A model generated the notes under the pieces. It did not search any database. It worked only from the letters and a program-made list of their open reading frames with translations, and had not been told where the DNA came from. From Verrucosispora sp. WMMD573 (GTDB lineage: Bacteria; Actinomycetota; Actinomycetes; Mycobacteriales; Micromonosporaceae), in contig NZ_CP114901.1 in NCBI RefSeq assembly GCF_027497175.1, forward strand, positions 6,324,001 through 6,388,000: a stretch of 64,000 bases of DNA, written 5' to 3'. How positions within the stretch are numbered: position 1 is the first letter of the stretch; each line of letters starts with the position of its first letter. This document shows positions 9,724 to 18,291 of this stretch, in pieces. The translations under genes were made by a program, and so were the position numbers.

Positions 9724-9832
9724 CCACACGCGGGAATGCGTTCGCGTCCCGGTGCGGGCGGCCGGGCCGCCATAGCAGGAGGCCGAGGTTGTGCCGCTCG
9801 CCGCCAGCGTCTGGGCATCGACACCATGAGGA

Positions 9833-10873
9833 TCAGCCGTACGGCGGCCGGGCGTACGCGGCCCGCAGCGCGGCCAGACCGGTCGCCTTCGGGTTGAGGG
9901 TGCCCCAGCCGGAGTTGAAGTAGTTCGTCCGGGCGATGAGCGGGCCGCGCTCGGCGTTGAGCCGGGCGATGGCCGGTGGCACCGTGGCGATCCAGGCCGC
10001 CTGGTCGGGGATCTCGATGACCCGTACGCCCCACTCGGCGATGAGCACCGGACGGGACAACGCCACCGGGCCGAGATCGGCCACCGCCCAGTCCTTGGTG
10101 CGCCGGAACCGCTCCAGCGCGGTGTGGCTGGGACTTGTCGCGTAGACGTTCCACTGGAGGTAGTCCAGCCGGGTCATCAACGCCTCGGGGTGGGTGCGCC
10201 GGAAGCAGGCGCGGTCGAACCCGCCGACCCCGACCGAGAAGGTGCTGCCCTGCGGCAGCCCCTTGGCTCCGAACCAGTTGACGATGTACGTCACCGCCTG
10301 CACCGCCCGCGCGTCGGACTCGGCCCAGGTGTACGCCTTGCCGGCCTCCGTGGTGCCGAACTCGTGATCGGTGTCCAACTCGGAGGCGAGCTGGATGTTC
10401 ACCGCGAAGCCCATCGTCCGGTACTGCGACAGCGCCCGGGCGAACAGTCCGTCGCACTGCCCGGCGAGGACCTGGCCGTAGCCGTACGCCTTCGGCCAGA
10501 TCGCGCCGGGCCGCTGCTGAATGGTCATCGCGGGCGCCGGCACCGTGTACCGCACCCCGTCCACGGTGAAGCTCTGCGGTCCGGTGTCGGGCGCGCCGTA
10601 GTGCTTCAGTTCGAGCACCATGTTGAGCTGCACCCCGGCCCGACCCAACGTGATCAGCCAGGGGCGTTGGTAGCCGGGAAAGATGTAGGCGTCGGCGAAG
10701 CTGCGGTACTGGGTCAGCGACCGGAAGTTGCCGCCGACCATGTCGGCCGTCGGGTCCGCGCCGCCGGAGAGGTAGTACCCGCCCAGCACCGGCGGCAGCA
10801 CGGTGTAGGCGACGCTGGCGCTGGCGGTCCGGTTGGCGGAGTCACGCACGGTGACGGTCACCCTCGGCATCAC
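9833..10873 (-). CDS. Hypothetical protein, Ig-like start followed by a glycoside-hydrolase-like barrel
   Basis: The 346-residue protein is not recognised as a named family. The first 27 residues look like the end of an Ig/PKD-type strand set (RVTVTVRDSANRTASASVAY). The rest alternates strands and helices like a TIM barrel, with acidic strand ends (LASELDTDHEFG, LIAEWGVR) reminiscent of glycosidase catalytic positions. There is no signal peptide or membrane segment. The start overlaps the upstream gene's stop (10870-10873), so it is translationally coupled. Such unsecreted Ig-plus-barrel proteins also occur among phage tail proteins, which is an alternative reading. Confidence 0.6.
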   Translation of the reverse strand: MMPRVTVTVRDSANRTASASVAYTVLPPVLGGYYLSGGADPTADMVGGNFRSLTQYRSFADAYIFPGYQRPWLITLGRAGVQLNMVLELKHYGAPDTGPQSFTVDGVRYTVPAPAMTIQQRPGAIWPKAYGYGQVLAGQCDGLFARALSQYRTMGFAVNIQLASELDTDHEFGTTEAGKAYTWAESDARAVQAVTYIVNWFGAKGLPQGSTFSVGVGGFDRACFRRTHPEALMTRLDYLQWNVYATSPSHTALERFRRTKDWAVADLGPVALSRPVLIAEWGVRVIEIPDQAAWIATVPPAIARLNAERGPLIARTNYFNSGWGTLNPKATGLAALRAAYARPPYG

Positions 10874-11139
10874 GCCACCGCCCGGTAGACGGCGACCGCA
10901 CCGTTGTCGGAGACCCGCGACCAGGCGCGCCCCGAGTCGTCGGCGACGGTGACGGTGAGCGGATCGATCACCGCGGTCACCGAAACGGGGGCGCTACGGT
11001 TGCCCTGCGCGTCGGCCACCGTGACCGTCACGGTCAACCGCTGGTGATCCGGGTCGCCGTAGTTGACGGTCAGCAGCATCTGCTCGCCCGGCGAGTAGGT
11101 GGTGGGATTCATCGAGGCGTTGGCGGTGGGAGCGGCCAT
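10870..11139 (-). CDS. Small Ig-like hypothetical protein coupled to the 9833 gene
   Basis: The 89-residue protein starts at an ATG preceded by AAGGAG five bases upstream. A longer upstream frame has no such site. The sequence is a single beta-rich Ig/cadherin-like unit (YSPGEQMLLTVNYGDPDHQ, LTVTVTVADAQGNR) with no secretion signal. Its stop overlaps the next start, and the next protein begins with a similar strand pattern, so the two may assemble together or derive from one split gene. Function unknown. Confidence 0.6.
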   Translation of the reverse strand: MAAPTANASMNPTTYSPGEQMLLTVNYGDPDHQRLTVTVTVADAQGNRSAPVSVTAVIDPLTVTVADDSGRAWSRVSDNGAVAVYRAVA

Positions 11140-11371
11140 GGCGGCTCCTTCCTGGCTTGGTCGCCGTGACCAGCGGTGCAACACCGTCGGTGCGGCTGGT
11201 CTGCGACGGCGGGCCGGAGCCGGGTGGCGCGGCGGCGCGCCCCGGCGGGATCCGTACTAGCGGCCGGCGGGACGTCACGCTGCCCGCCCCGGGCCGGAGG
11301 ATCGGATGTGGCCCGCCATCCGCAGCCTCGCTACCTGCTACAACAGTGCGTCGGGGCACGCTCCGGCGTCT

Positions 11372-11387
11372 TGTCCGTTTCCGGACA
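11372..11387. promoter_or_regulatory. Dyad in the promoter region of the first DGPF/ECF42 pair
   Basis: Perfect inverted repeat TGTCCG-TTTC-CGGACA, 25 bp before the DGPF start at 11412. The left arm resembles the TGTCGA -35 element recalled for ECF42 sigma factors, but no CGTC or CGAC follows at 17 bp. A repressor operator or a diverged sigma site are both possible. Confidence 0.4.
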
Positions 11388-11411
11388 TATTGACCATTAT
11401 GGAGGCGACAC

Positions 11412-11774
11412 GTGAAGTATCTGATGTTGATCTACGGCAACGAGGAGATCTGGGGCAGCCTCCCGGACGACGACCTGACCACCCTGATCGAGCGGGTCGA
11501 CGCCTTCAACGAGGCGCTGCGGGCCTCCGGCGAGTTGGTCGACGTGCAGGGGCTGGTGTCCCGGCCCCGGTCGGTGCGGATCACCGGGGACGCTCCGGTG
11601 GTCACGGACGGGCCGTACCTGGAGGCCAAGGAGTACGTCGGCTCGTACTTCGTGGTCGACGTCGAGGACGAACGGCGCGCGTTGGAGATCGCCCGTGACT
11701 ATCCGGGCCTGCGGTTCGGCACCGCCAGCGGCGGCTTGGAGATCTGGCCGCTGATGACCGGAGCGGACCACTGA
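11412..11774 (+). CDS. DGPF (YCII-related) domain protein, copy 1
   Basis: The 120-residue protein opens with KYLMLIYGNEE and carries the family's DGP motif in VVTDGPYLEAKEY. Proteins of this family are small ferredoxin-like-fold dimers that are regularly encoded beside ECF42 sigma factors and are their usual target genes. The biochemical role is unsettled. GGAG lies near 11401, though its spacing to the ATG is short. Its stop coincides with the probable non-canonical start of the sigma gene (CTGA, 11771-11774). A second DGPF gene lies at 17878. Confidence 0.85.
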   Translation: MKYLMLIYGNEEIWGSLPDDDLTTLIERVDAFNEALRASGELVDVQGLVSRPRSVRITGDAPVVTDGPYLEAKEYVGSYFVVDVEDERRALEIARDYPGLRFGTASGGLEIWPLMTGADH

Positions 11775-13048
11775 GCCTCGATGCGACAAGCGTCGACCTG
11801 CTGCGCCGGCTCGCACCGCAGCTGCTGGGTACGCTCGTTCGCCGGTACGGCGACTTCGGTCGGGCCGAGGAGGCCGTGCAGGAGGCCCTGGTCGCCGCCG
11901 TCGAGAGGTGGCCCCTCGACGGCGTGCCCGAGCAGCCGTCGGGCTGGCTGCACACCGTCGCCGCCCGCCGCTACGTCGACCTGGTACGCACCGAGGCCGC
12001 CCGCGCCCGCCGCGAGCGGACGGCGTTGGACCTCGCCCCACGCGACGCGCTGGTCGCCCCACCGCCCGACGCCGAGACGCCCCGCGACGACCTGCTGGAG
12101 TTGTTCCTGCTCTGCTGCCATCCGGCGCTGCCGGCACCCGCGCAGTTGGCCCTGACCCTGCGCGCGGTGGGTGGGCTCACCACCGCCGAGATCGCCACAG
12201 CCTTCCTGGTGTCGGAGCGGACCATGGGGCAACGGATCTCCCGGGCCAAACAGCGGCTGCGGGAGGCGGGCGCCCGGTTCGCACCGCCGCCGGCGGCGGA
12301 ACGCAGGGCCCGGCTGTCCGTCGTACGCCAGGTGCTGTACCTGATGTTCAACGAGGGCTACAGCGCCAGCAGCGGCCCCCGGCTGCGTCGCGCCGACCTG
12401 ACCGGGCAGGCCCTGCGGCTGACTCGCCGGTTGCACGAGCAACTGCCCGACGACGGGGAGACGGCCGGCCTGCTCGCGCTGATGGTGCTCACCGAGGCCC
12501 GGGCGGCGGCCCGGGTCGGCCCGGACGGTGAACTGGTGCCGCTGGCGGAGCAGGACCGCAGGCGGTGGGACCGGACGGCGATCGACGAGGGTCGCGCTCT
12601 GGTCGAGCGGAGCCTGGCCGCCGCACCACCCGGGCCGTACCGGATCCAGGCCGCCATCGCGGCGGTGCACGCGGAGGCGTCGAGCACCGAGGCCACCGAC
12701 TGGCCGCAGGTGCTCGCCCTGTACCAGCTGCTGGAGCAGGTCGCACCCAACCCGGTGGTCACCTTGAACCGGGCGGTGGCGGTGGGCATGGTCCACGGGC
12801 CGGCCGCCGCGCTGGCCCTGCTGTCCGAGGTGGAGTCGGGGCCGCTGGCCGGGCACCACCGACTGCACGCCGTCCGCGCCCATCTGCTGGAACTCGCCGA
12901 CGATCGGGCCGCCGCGGCAGCGCAGTGGCGGGCGGCGGCGGACCATGCCGGCAGCTATCCCGAACGGCGATACCTGCTGCGCCGCGCCGCCGCCGCGAGC
13001 GACCCGAGCCAGGTTACCTGTGAGCCAGGTCACTCTCGGATCCGGTAG
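11771..13048 (+). CDS. ECF42-type RNA polymerase sigma factor, copy 1 (probable CTG start)
   Basis: The frame encodes sigma regions 2 and 4 (RRYGDFGRAEEAVQEALVAA; TLRAVGGLTTAEIATAF) and then the long helical, TPR-like C-terminal extension typical of ECF42. No ATG, GTG or TTG lies between an in-frame stop at 11696 and a GTG at 11876, yet region 2 begins well before that GTG. A CTG at 11771 lies exactly where an ATGA/GTGA overlap with the DGPF stop would be expected and gives a full-length 425-residue protein. If CTG is not used, the GTG at 11876 would remove about 35 residues of region 2. The partner of this sigma is the DGPF gene upstream. Confidence 0.8.
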   Translation: MSLDATSVDLLRRLAPQLLGTLVRRYGDFGRAEEAVQEALVAAVERWPLDGVPEQPSGWLHTVAARRYVDLVRTEAARARRERTALDLAPRDALVAPPPDAETPRDDLLELFLLCCHPALPAPAQLALTLRAVGGLTTAEIATAFLVSERTMGQRISRAKQRLREAGARFAPPPAAERRARLSVVRQVLYLMFNEGYSASSGPRLRRADLTGQALRLTRRLHEQLPDDGETAGLLALMVLTEARAAARVGPDGELVPLAEQDRRRWDRTAIDEGRALVERSLAAAPPGPYRIQAAIAAVHAEASSTEATDWPQVLALYQLLEQVAPNPVVTLNRAVAVGMVHGPAAALALLSEVESGPLAGHHRLHAVRAHLLELADDRAAAAAQWRAAADHAGSYPERRYLLRRAAAASDPSQVTCEPGHSRIR

Positions 13049-13124
13049 AAGCGGGCCGTGCTGCTCCGATCCACCTGTGGATCGGCATCCACGGTGGGTG
13101 CCGACGGATCCGGGAGGAACGGAC

Positions 13125-13814
13125 ATGACGAAGGTGACCGCCCAACTGTCGGTGTCGCTGGACGGCTACTACGCCGGCCCACAGCACGACGGCGACGGCG
13201 ACTGGCTGCGGTCGGCGGAGAGCCACGGGTTCTTTCGGGTGACCCGGTGGGCCACCGAGGCGATGGCGTGGCGCGAGCGGCAGGGCTTCGCCGGCGGCCG
13301 GCACGATGCCGACTCCGAGATCATCGCCGAGTCGTTCGCCGCGGCCGGCGCGTACGTGATGGGTCGCCGGATGGCCGACGGCGGCGAGGTGCCGTGGGGC
13401 GACGAACCACCGTTCCGCGCTCCGGTGTTCGTGGTGACCCACCGGCCCCGCCCGACCCTGCACCGTCAGGGTGGCACCAGCTTCACCTACGTCACCGACG
13501 GACTGGCCAGCGCGGTGGCACAGGCGCGGGCCGCAGCGGGCGGCCGGGACGTCGCAGTGGCCGGCGGCGGCAGCCTGGTCCGGCAGGCGCTGCGGGCCGG
13601 GCTGCTCGACGAGTTGGAGCTGCACGTGGTGCCGGTCGTTCTCGGTGCCGGGCTCCGCCTCTTCGACGACCTGGGCCTCGACGATTTCGAGGCGATCGAG
13701 CTTGTCGCCGAGCGGGTGGTCCCCGGCCCGCAGGTCACCCACATCCGGTACGCGGTGCGCGGCCGTGCCCCGCTGGTCCTCGATGATCGCGGTCGCGGCA
13801 CCGGCACCCCGTAG
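13125..13814 (+). CDS. Dihydrofolate-reductase-fold protein (RibD C-terminal type)
   Basis: The 229-residue protein starts at the ATG at 13125 with GGGAGG at 13112-13117. It shows VTAQLSVSLDGYYAGP at the N-terminus, YVMGRRMADGGE in the middle, and VAVAGGGSLVRQALRAGLLDELELHVVPVVLGAG, typical of RibD C-terminal/DHFR-like oxidoreductases. These bind NADPH, but most have no assigned substrate. It follows the ECF42 gene by 76 bp, and such reductases are often found near ECF42/DGPF loci, so co-regulation is possible. Confidence 0.85.
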   Translation: MTKVTAQLSVSLDGYYAGPQHDGDGDWLRSAESHGFFRVTRWATEAMAWRERQGFAGGRHDADSEIIAESFAAAGAYVMGRRMADGGEVPWGDEPPFRAPVFVVTHRPRPTLHRQGGTSFTYVTDGLASAVAQARAAAGGRDVAVAGGGSLVRQALRAGLLDELELHVVPVVLGAGLRLFDDLGLDDFEAIELVAERVVPGPQVTHIRYAVRGRAPLVLDDRGRGTGTP

Positions 13815-13881
13815 GGCGTGCCGTCAGCCGGCGGCGAGGAAGGCGAGCACCTCGGCCCGCCCGTCCCCCTGGCGCGGCCCG

Positions 13882-14826
13882 TCACGGCGGACTCTCGTCG
13901 GTGAGGATCGCCTGGAGGCGGGCCCGGCACTCGGCCACGAACGCCGGGTAGCTGTGCTGGTAGTACGAGATACCGCTGACGGCCACGGCGATCGCCCAGG
14001 CACGGGCGCGGATCCAGGCCGAGTCGTCCACGTCGGCGGCGTTCCGGTAGGCGTGGCGGGCCTCGGCCGGCAGATCCCACACCGGGGCGTGCTCGGCGTC
14101 GGGCAGGCCGACCGACAGGCCACCGAAGTCGATGACCGCGTGCAGCCTGCCGTGCCGGACCAGGAGGTTGGCGGGTCTCAGATCGCCGTGCAACCACACC
14201 TGCGGCCCGGACGGCTCGGGCCGGGCGAGCGCCGCCTGCCACAGCCGTTCCACGTTGTCGATGTCGATCTCCGCGCCGACGATGTCCCGGCAGTCGGCGA
14301 GGGCGCGGCCGATCCAGTCGGCGCAGGGCCGCAGCTGCCCGCCGCGGTACCAGCTCAGCTCGCCCGTGCGGGTCGCCCCCATGAGGTCGAGGCCGTGCAG
14401 CTGCCGCACCACCCCCGCCAGGTCGGTGCCGAAGGCAACCCAGTCCGAGACGGTCTCCGGCCCGACCTCGTCACCGTCGATCCACCGGTACACCGACCAG
14501 GGCAGCGGGAAGGCGCCGGTGGGTACGCCGGTGTGCAGTGGCTCCGGGATCCGGCAGGCGAGCACGGGTGCCAGCCGGGGCAGCCAGCGCTGTTCCTTGC
14601 GCAGCGCCGGCGCCTTGTCGGCGGTACGCGGCAGCCGTACGAGCAGGTCCGCGCCGAGCCGGTACATGGTGTTGTCGGTGCCCGCGCCCGCCGGCGACAA
14701 CGGCAGGTCCGCCCACTGTGGGCACTGCTGGGCCACCAGCGACCTGACGACATCCTCGTCGACCGGAATCTCACCCTGGTGCAGCGTCACGCCGCGATAC
14801 TGCTGGAGAGCCCGAGAAGAAGCCAT
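13882..14826 (-). CDS. Aminoglycoside phosphotransferase-fold protein, copy A
   Basis: The 314-residue protein has the catalytic HGDLRPANLL motif (Brenner-type loop), the metal-binding VIDFGG, and LRKEQRWLPRL in the N-lobe. The family phosphorylates aminoglycosides, choline-like compounds or other small hydroxylated molecules. Resistance cannot be claimed from sequence alone. The start at 14826 is chosen because the frame upstream runs into the neighbouring gene. It follows another kinase-fold gene (14849-15802) by 22 bp in the same direction; the two are too different to be a recent duplication. Confidence 0.8.
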   Translation of the reverse strand: MASSRALQQYRGVTLHQGEIPVDEDVVRSLVAQQCPQWADLPLSPAGAGTDNTMYRLGADLLVRLPRTADKAPALRKEQRWLPRLAPVLACRIPEPLHTGVPTGAFPLPWSVYRWIDGDEVGPETVSDWVAFGTDLAGVVRQLHGLDLMGATRTGELSWYRGGQLRPCADWIGRALADCRDIVGAEIDIDNVERLWQAALARPEPSGPQVWLHGDLRPANLLVRHGRLHAVIDFGGLSVGLPDAEHAPVWDLPAEARHAYRNAADVDDSAWIRARAWAIAVAVSGISYYQHSYPAFVAECRARLQAILTDESPP

Positions 14827-14848
14827 CCATTTCTCCGCGTGGGGCCCC

Positions 14849-15802
14849 TCACCGCAGGTCGCCTGCGCGCACCGCCAGCAGAAGGGTTTCCAGCAGTTCG
14901 CGGGTGTGTGGCTCGTCAAGAACCTCATCGATCCATGCCGCGGAGTCGGCGCGCTCCGGGGAGCGGGCGTTCGGTGCCAGCCAGTCGGTCGCGGCGACCT
15001 CGGTGATGTGTCCGAGCTGCGCGATGAGCATGGAGAAGTGCCCCCGCCGATGTACCGATGCCGGTCCAGCGGCCTGCCGGTAGGCGTCGACCAGGGCGCG
15101 GGCCCGCCCCGCATCGGCACGGGCGAACTCGAAGAGCACACAGCCGAGTTCGTGGCTCGGGTCAGCCGGCCCGCTGTTCTCCCAGTCGATGACGCACACT
15201 CCGCCGTCCATGGTCGACAAGACGTTGTCGGCCCACAGGTCTCGGTGGCAGGTCCGCAGCGTCTGGGGTGGCTCGATCCAGGACTCCAACGCGACCAGCT
15301 CATCACGCAGTTCGGCCAACCGGCCGGCGAACGGCGCTCGCGCTTCCACAAGCAGCTCGACCAGTCGGTCCCAGCGATCGGCGCCGACCGGTTCGTGGTA
15401 CCACGGGTCCACCTTTCCGCACGTCGCGATCGGTACGCGATGGATGGCCGCCACCACCGCTCCCACCAGCGCCGGATCGAGCATGGGGTCGGGGGCCTTG
15501 ACGTCGACCCACTCGTACACCCTGAGTTGCCTGCCCGCGATGGTGGCGAGCACGTCCCCCTCACTGGTCCGCCGCACCTGCGGCGTCGGGACACCGGCGG
15601 CGTGGGCCGCCTCCTGGAACGCTGCCGCCGGCCGCACCTCGTCCTCGCTGGCCTGGTGCAGCGGCAATTTCACCGCCCAGCTGCCGTCTGCCGTATCCAG
15701 CCGCCAGACGAGCCCCTGCTTGCCGCGCGCCACGGGCCCATCCGACAGGCTTGCCGCTCGGCCAAGCGCGAAGCGACGGGCGATCTCCACCGGATCCACC
15801 AT
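14849..15802 (-). CDS. Phosphotransferase-fold protein (APH family), copy B
   Basis: The 317-residue protein has LVWRLDTADGSWAVKLPL (glycine-rich loop and lysine), CHRDLWADNVL (catalytic loop) and VCVIDWENSGPADPSHELG (metal-binding aspartate). The WADNV form is common in actinobacterial kinases of unknown substrate. It is first in a two-gene unit with copy A. A third APH-fold gene is at 19658. Confidence 0.8.
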   Translation of the reverse strand: MVDPVEIARRFALGRAASLSDGPVARGKQGLVWRLDTADGSWAVKLPLHQASEDEVRPAAAFQEAAHAAGVPTPQVRRTSEGDVLATIAGRQLRVYEWVDVKAPDPMLDPALVGAVVAAIHRVPIATCGKVDPWYHEPVGADRWDRLVELLVEARAPFAGRLAELRDELVALESWIEPPQTLRTCHRDLWADNVLSTMDGGVCVIDWENSGPADPSHELGCVLFEFARADAGRARALVDAYRQAAGPASVHRRGHFSMLIAQLGHITEVAATDWLAPNARSPERADSAAWIDEVLDEPHTRELLETLLLAVRAGDLR

Positions 15803-15835
15803 GTCACTTCAGCACACCTACCGTAAGAAGGACCA

Positions 15836-15873
15836 GCAGGCGGGCGTCCGACCGAACTCACTCGCCCGCCTGC
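15836..15873. terminator. Hairpin after the LysR gene
   Basis: Perfect 11-bp stem GCAGGCGGGCG / CGCCCGCCTGC with a 16-base loop, 30 bp beyond the stop of the minus-strand LysR gene. It separates that gene from the kinase pair. Confidence 0.6.
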
Positions 15874-15902
15874 CGCCGCCAACGCGCTGGACCGGCCCGG
15901 TG

Positions 15903-16811
15903 TCACGCCCTGCCCGCCCGGCCTGGGCGGATGGCCAAGGCAGCGGCCCGCAAGGCGGCCACGCTCGCGGCGACCGCAGGATGGCCGCCCGCGCCCTGTC
16001 GGTAGGCGATCCGGGTACGCCGCCGGATGGTGAGGGGGACGAGAACCACCCCGGTGGGCGGCCGTTCGACCGCCAGTTGGGGTACCAGTCCGACGCCCTG
16101 GCCGGCGGCCACCAGGGCGAGCACGGCGGTGAAGTCGTCGGCGTGGTGCCGCACGGTCGGGCGGAAGCCGGCCAACTCACCGGCGTGCAGGGTCACCGCG
16201 TGGCAGAGCGTGCCCGGGCTGCCCAAGATCCAGTCCGCGTCGTGTACCGAGCGCATCGGGTCACCGGTGAGATTGTGGTCCTTCCCGACGGCCAGGAACA
16301 CCGTCTCGTCCAGCAGTGGCACCGAGTCCAGGGCCGGATCCGGCTCGACGGGCACGATGTCGTAGTCGTGCACCAGAGCCACGTCGAGGCGGCGGTCGCG
16401 CAGCGCGGCGGGCACCGCGACCGGATCCAGCTCGGCCACCATCAGGTCCAGCGCGGGATGGTCACGGCCGAGCGCGACCAGGGCGGGCAGCAGCAGCGTA
16501 CGCACGGCACTGGGGTACGCGCCGATGCGTACCGTGCCGGAGAGCCCGCCCCGCGCGGCGGCGAGGGTCGCGTCGGCCGCCTCCAAGACGGCGAGGACGA
16601 CCTCGGCGTGCCGGACCAGCGCCTCGCCGGTGGGAGTCAGGGTGACCCGCCGGCCGGCCCGCTCCAGCAGCGCGACGCCGGCCTCACGTTGCAGCGCGGC
16701 GAGTTGCTGGGAGACGGCGGACGGAGTGTAGGTGTGCGCCTCGGCCACGGCGGCGATGGTGCCCAGGTGGGACAGGTCCCGCAGCAGGCGTAGACGGCGA
16801 ACGTCAAGCAT
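15903..16811 (-). CDS. LysR-family transcriptional regulator
   Basis: The 302-residue protein has an N-terminal winged helix (RLRLLRDLSHLGTIAAVAEA, then TPSAVSQQLAALQREAG) and a periplasmic-binding-fold effector domain. It is divergent from the DapA-like gene at 16882, with a 70-bp spacer holding a T-N11-A site. The usual LysR arrangement suggests that it controls itself and that gene. Confidence 0.9.
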   Translation of the reverse strand: MLDVRRLRLLRDLSHLGTIAAVAEAHTYTPSAVSQQLAALQREAGVALLERAGRRVTLTPTGEALVRHAEVVLAVLEAADATLAAARGGLSGTVRIGAYPSAVRTLLLPALVALGRDHPALDLMVAELDPVAVPAALRDRRLDVALVHDYDIVPVEPDPALDSVPLLDETVFLAVGKDHNLTGDPMRSVHDADWILGSPGTLCHAVTLHAGELAGFRPTVRHHADDFTAVLALVAAGQGVGLVPQLAVERPPTGVVLVPLTIRRRTRIAYRQGAGGHPAVAASVAALRAAALAIRPGRAGRA

Positions 16812-16820
16812 CAGCTCAGC

Positions 16821-16839
16821 TTACGTATTCGGTGAGTAA
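16821..16839. promoter_or_regulatory. LysR-type T-N11-A operator
   Basis: TTAC-N11-GTAA, a perfect dyad of the LysR T-N11-A class, lies in the 70-bp divergent spacer 10 bp from the LysR start. The position fits autorepression and inducer-dependent control of the DapA-like gene. Confidence 0.6.
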
Positions 16840-16881
16840 TCGGAACTGGTGCTTCATTTTCCGCTGGCGAAGGCTGGCAGC

Positions 16882-17760
16882 ATGACACCTGCCGGGCTCT
16901 ACGTACCCATGATCACGCCGTTCGACGGGAACGGTGCCGTCGCACTCGACGCGCTGAGCGCTCTCGCCCACGAGGTGCTGAAGGCCGGCGCGGCCGGTCT
17001 GGTCGCCCTCGGCACCACCGCCGAGCCGCACGCCCTCAGCGCCGTCGAGCAGCGGGGGGTTCTCGACGCGGTCGCCGCGGCCTGCCGGGAACACCGGGCC
17101 GGTCTCCTGGTCGGCGCGCACACCGCGCCGGAGCTGCGGGCACTCGCCGAGCGACCCGAGGCCACAGCGGCGCTCTGCCTGGTCCCGCCGTTTCTCCGCC
17201 CCGGGGAAGAGGCGGTACTCGGGCACTACGCCCGGTTGGCCGAGGACTCCCCGGTGCCGCTGATCGCGTACCACATCCCGTACCGCACCGGGCAGCAGCT
17301 TGGCGTCGGCACGCTGCGCCGCCTCGCCGGGCTGCCCGGCCTGGTGGGCGTCAAGCACGCGGTCGGCGGCATCGACGCCGACACGATCGCCCTTCTCGCC
17401 GACCCGCCGTCCGGCTTCGCGGTGCTGTGCGGCGAGGACGCGTACGTCTCGCCGCTGCTGGCACTCGGCGCGGCCGGCGGGATCCTCGCCTCCGCGCATC
17501 TCGCCACCGCCGACTACGCCGACCTGGTCGCCGCCTGGCGGTCCGGCGACGTCGCCCGGGCCCGGCCGCTCGGACACCGGCTCGCCACCCTCTCGGCCGC
17601 GCTGTTCGCCGAACCCAACCCCGCCGTGGTCAAGGCGGTGCTGCACGCCCAGGGGCGGATACCGACGCCGCTCGTCCGCCCGCCGCTGCTGCCCGCCACC
17701 TCGACGGCCACCGCTTGGGCGCTTACCTGCCTGGCCGGGGTGCCGGACGGACCAACATGA
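16882..17760 (+). CDS. DapA-family aldolase/synthase (dihydrodipicolinate synthase-like)
   Basis: The 292-residue TIM-barrel protein has the Schiff-base lysine K158 (GLVGVKHAVGG) and the catalytic tyrosine Y130 (AYHIPYRTG). The N-terminus MTPAGLYVPMITPFDGNGAV fits the family, so the ATG at 16882 is preferred over a GTG 33 bases upstream. The GTTAEPHALS segment replaces the GTTGE of true DapA. The enzyme could act on another 2-keto acid, and its divergent LysR regulator argues for an inducible catabolic role rather than lysine synthesis. Confidence 0.85.
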   Translation: MTPAGLYVPMITPFDGNGAVALDALSALAHEVLKAGAAGLVALGTTAEPHALSAVEQRGVLDAVAAACREHRAGLLVGAHTAPELRALAERPEATAALCLVPPFLRPGEEAVLGHYARLAEDSPVPLIAYHIPYRTGQQLGVGTLRRLAGLPGLVGVKHAVGGIDADTIALLADPPSGFAVLCGEDAYVSPLLALGAAGGILASAHLATADYADLVAAWRSGDVARARPLGHRLATLSAALFAEPNPAVVKAVLHAQGRIPTPLVRPPLLPATSTATAWALTCLAGVPDGPT

Positions 17761-17801
17761 GGGGCATCCGGCGAACTTCGGCGAGAAATTTCCCGGCGGC
17801 A

Positions 17802-17828
17802 TGTCGAGAAGTCGGGTCGGGCTCCGTC
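17802..17828 (+). promoter_or_regulatory. Probable ECF42 promoter of the second DGPF gene
   Basis: TGTCGA at 17802-17807, 17 bases, then CGTC at 17825-17828. As I recall from work on ECF42 in Streptomyces venezuelae, its promoters carry TGTCGA at -35 and CGA/TC at -10. The site lies 49 bp before the DGPF start at 17878, which fits autoregulation by the sigma factor encoded two genes on. Confidence 0.6.
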
Positions 17829-17877
17829 CCTGCTGCGAACGCGGCCACAATGGCCCGTACCTGACAAGGAGCATCCG

Positions 17878-18285
17878 ATGGCCAAGTACCTGCTGCTCAA
17901 GCACTACCGTGGCGGCCCGACCCCGCTGTACGACGCGCCGATGGATCAGTGGACGCCCGAGGAGATCTCGGCCCACGTGCAGTACATGCGCGACTTCGCG
18001 GCTCGGCTCGAAGACTCCGGCGAGTTCGTCGAGGGTCAGGCGCTCTCCCCCGAGGGAACGTTCGTCCGCTACGACGGCGAGGGGCGACCGCCGGTCACCG
18101 ACGGCCCGTTCGCCGAGACCAAGGATCTGATCGCCGGCTGGATGGTGATCGACGTCGAGACCTACGACCGGGCGCTGGAGCTGGCCGGTGAGCTGTCCGC
18201 GGCACCAGGGGCCGGCGGCAAGCCGCTGCACGAGTGGCTCGAGGTGCGGCCGTTCCTCACCGAGCCGCCGACCATCTCGGAGTGA
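17878..18285 (+). CDS. DGPF (YCII-related) domain protein, copy 2
   Basis: The 135-residue protein has the family signature PPVTDGPFAETKDLIAGWMVI and starts KYLLLKHYRGG. AAGGAG lies six bases before the ATG. It pairs with the ECF42 sigma gene six bases downstream and follows a good ECF42 promoter match. It resembles copy 1 only moderately, so the two pairs are not a recent duplication. Confidence 0.9.
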   Translation: MAKYLLLKHYRGGPTPLYDAPMDQWTPEEISAHVQYMRDFAARLEDSGEFVEGQALSPEGTFVRYDGEGRPPVTDGPFAETKDLIAGWMVIDVETYDRALELAGELSAAPGAGGKPLHEWLEVRPFLTEPPTISE

Positions 18286-18291
18286 CGCACG

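Noticed and set aside
13882..14826. Calling the kinase-fold genes aminoglycoside resistance genes
   Set aside because: The fold covers many substrates; nothing in the sequence shows drug specificity.
16849..16881. GTG start 33 bases upstream for the DapA-like protein
   Set aside because: It would overlap the operator region and add residues before the conserved TPAGLYVPM start; the ATG at 16882 fits the family better.
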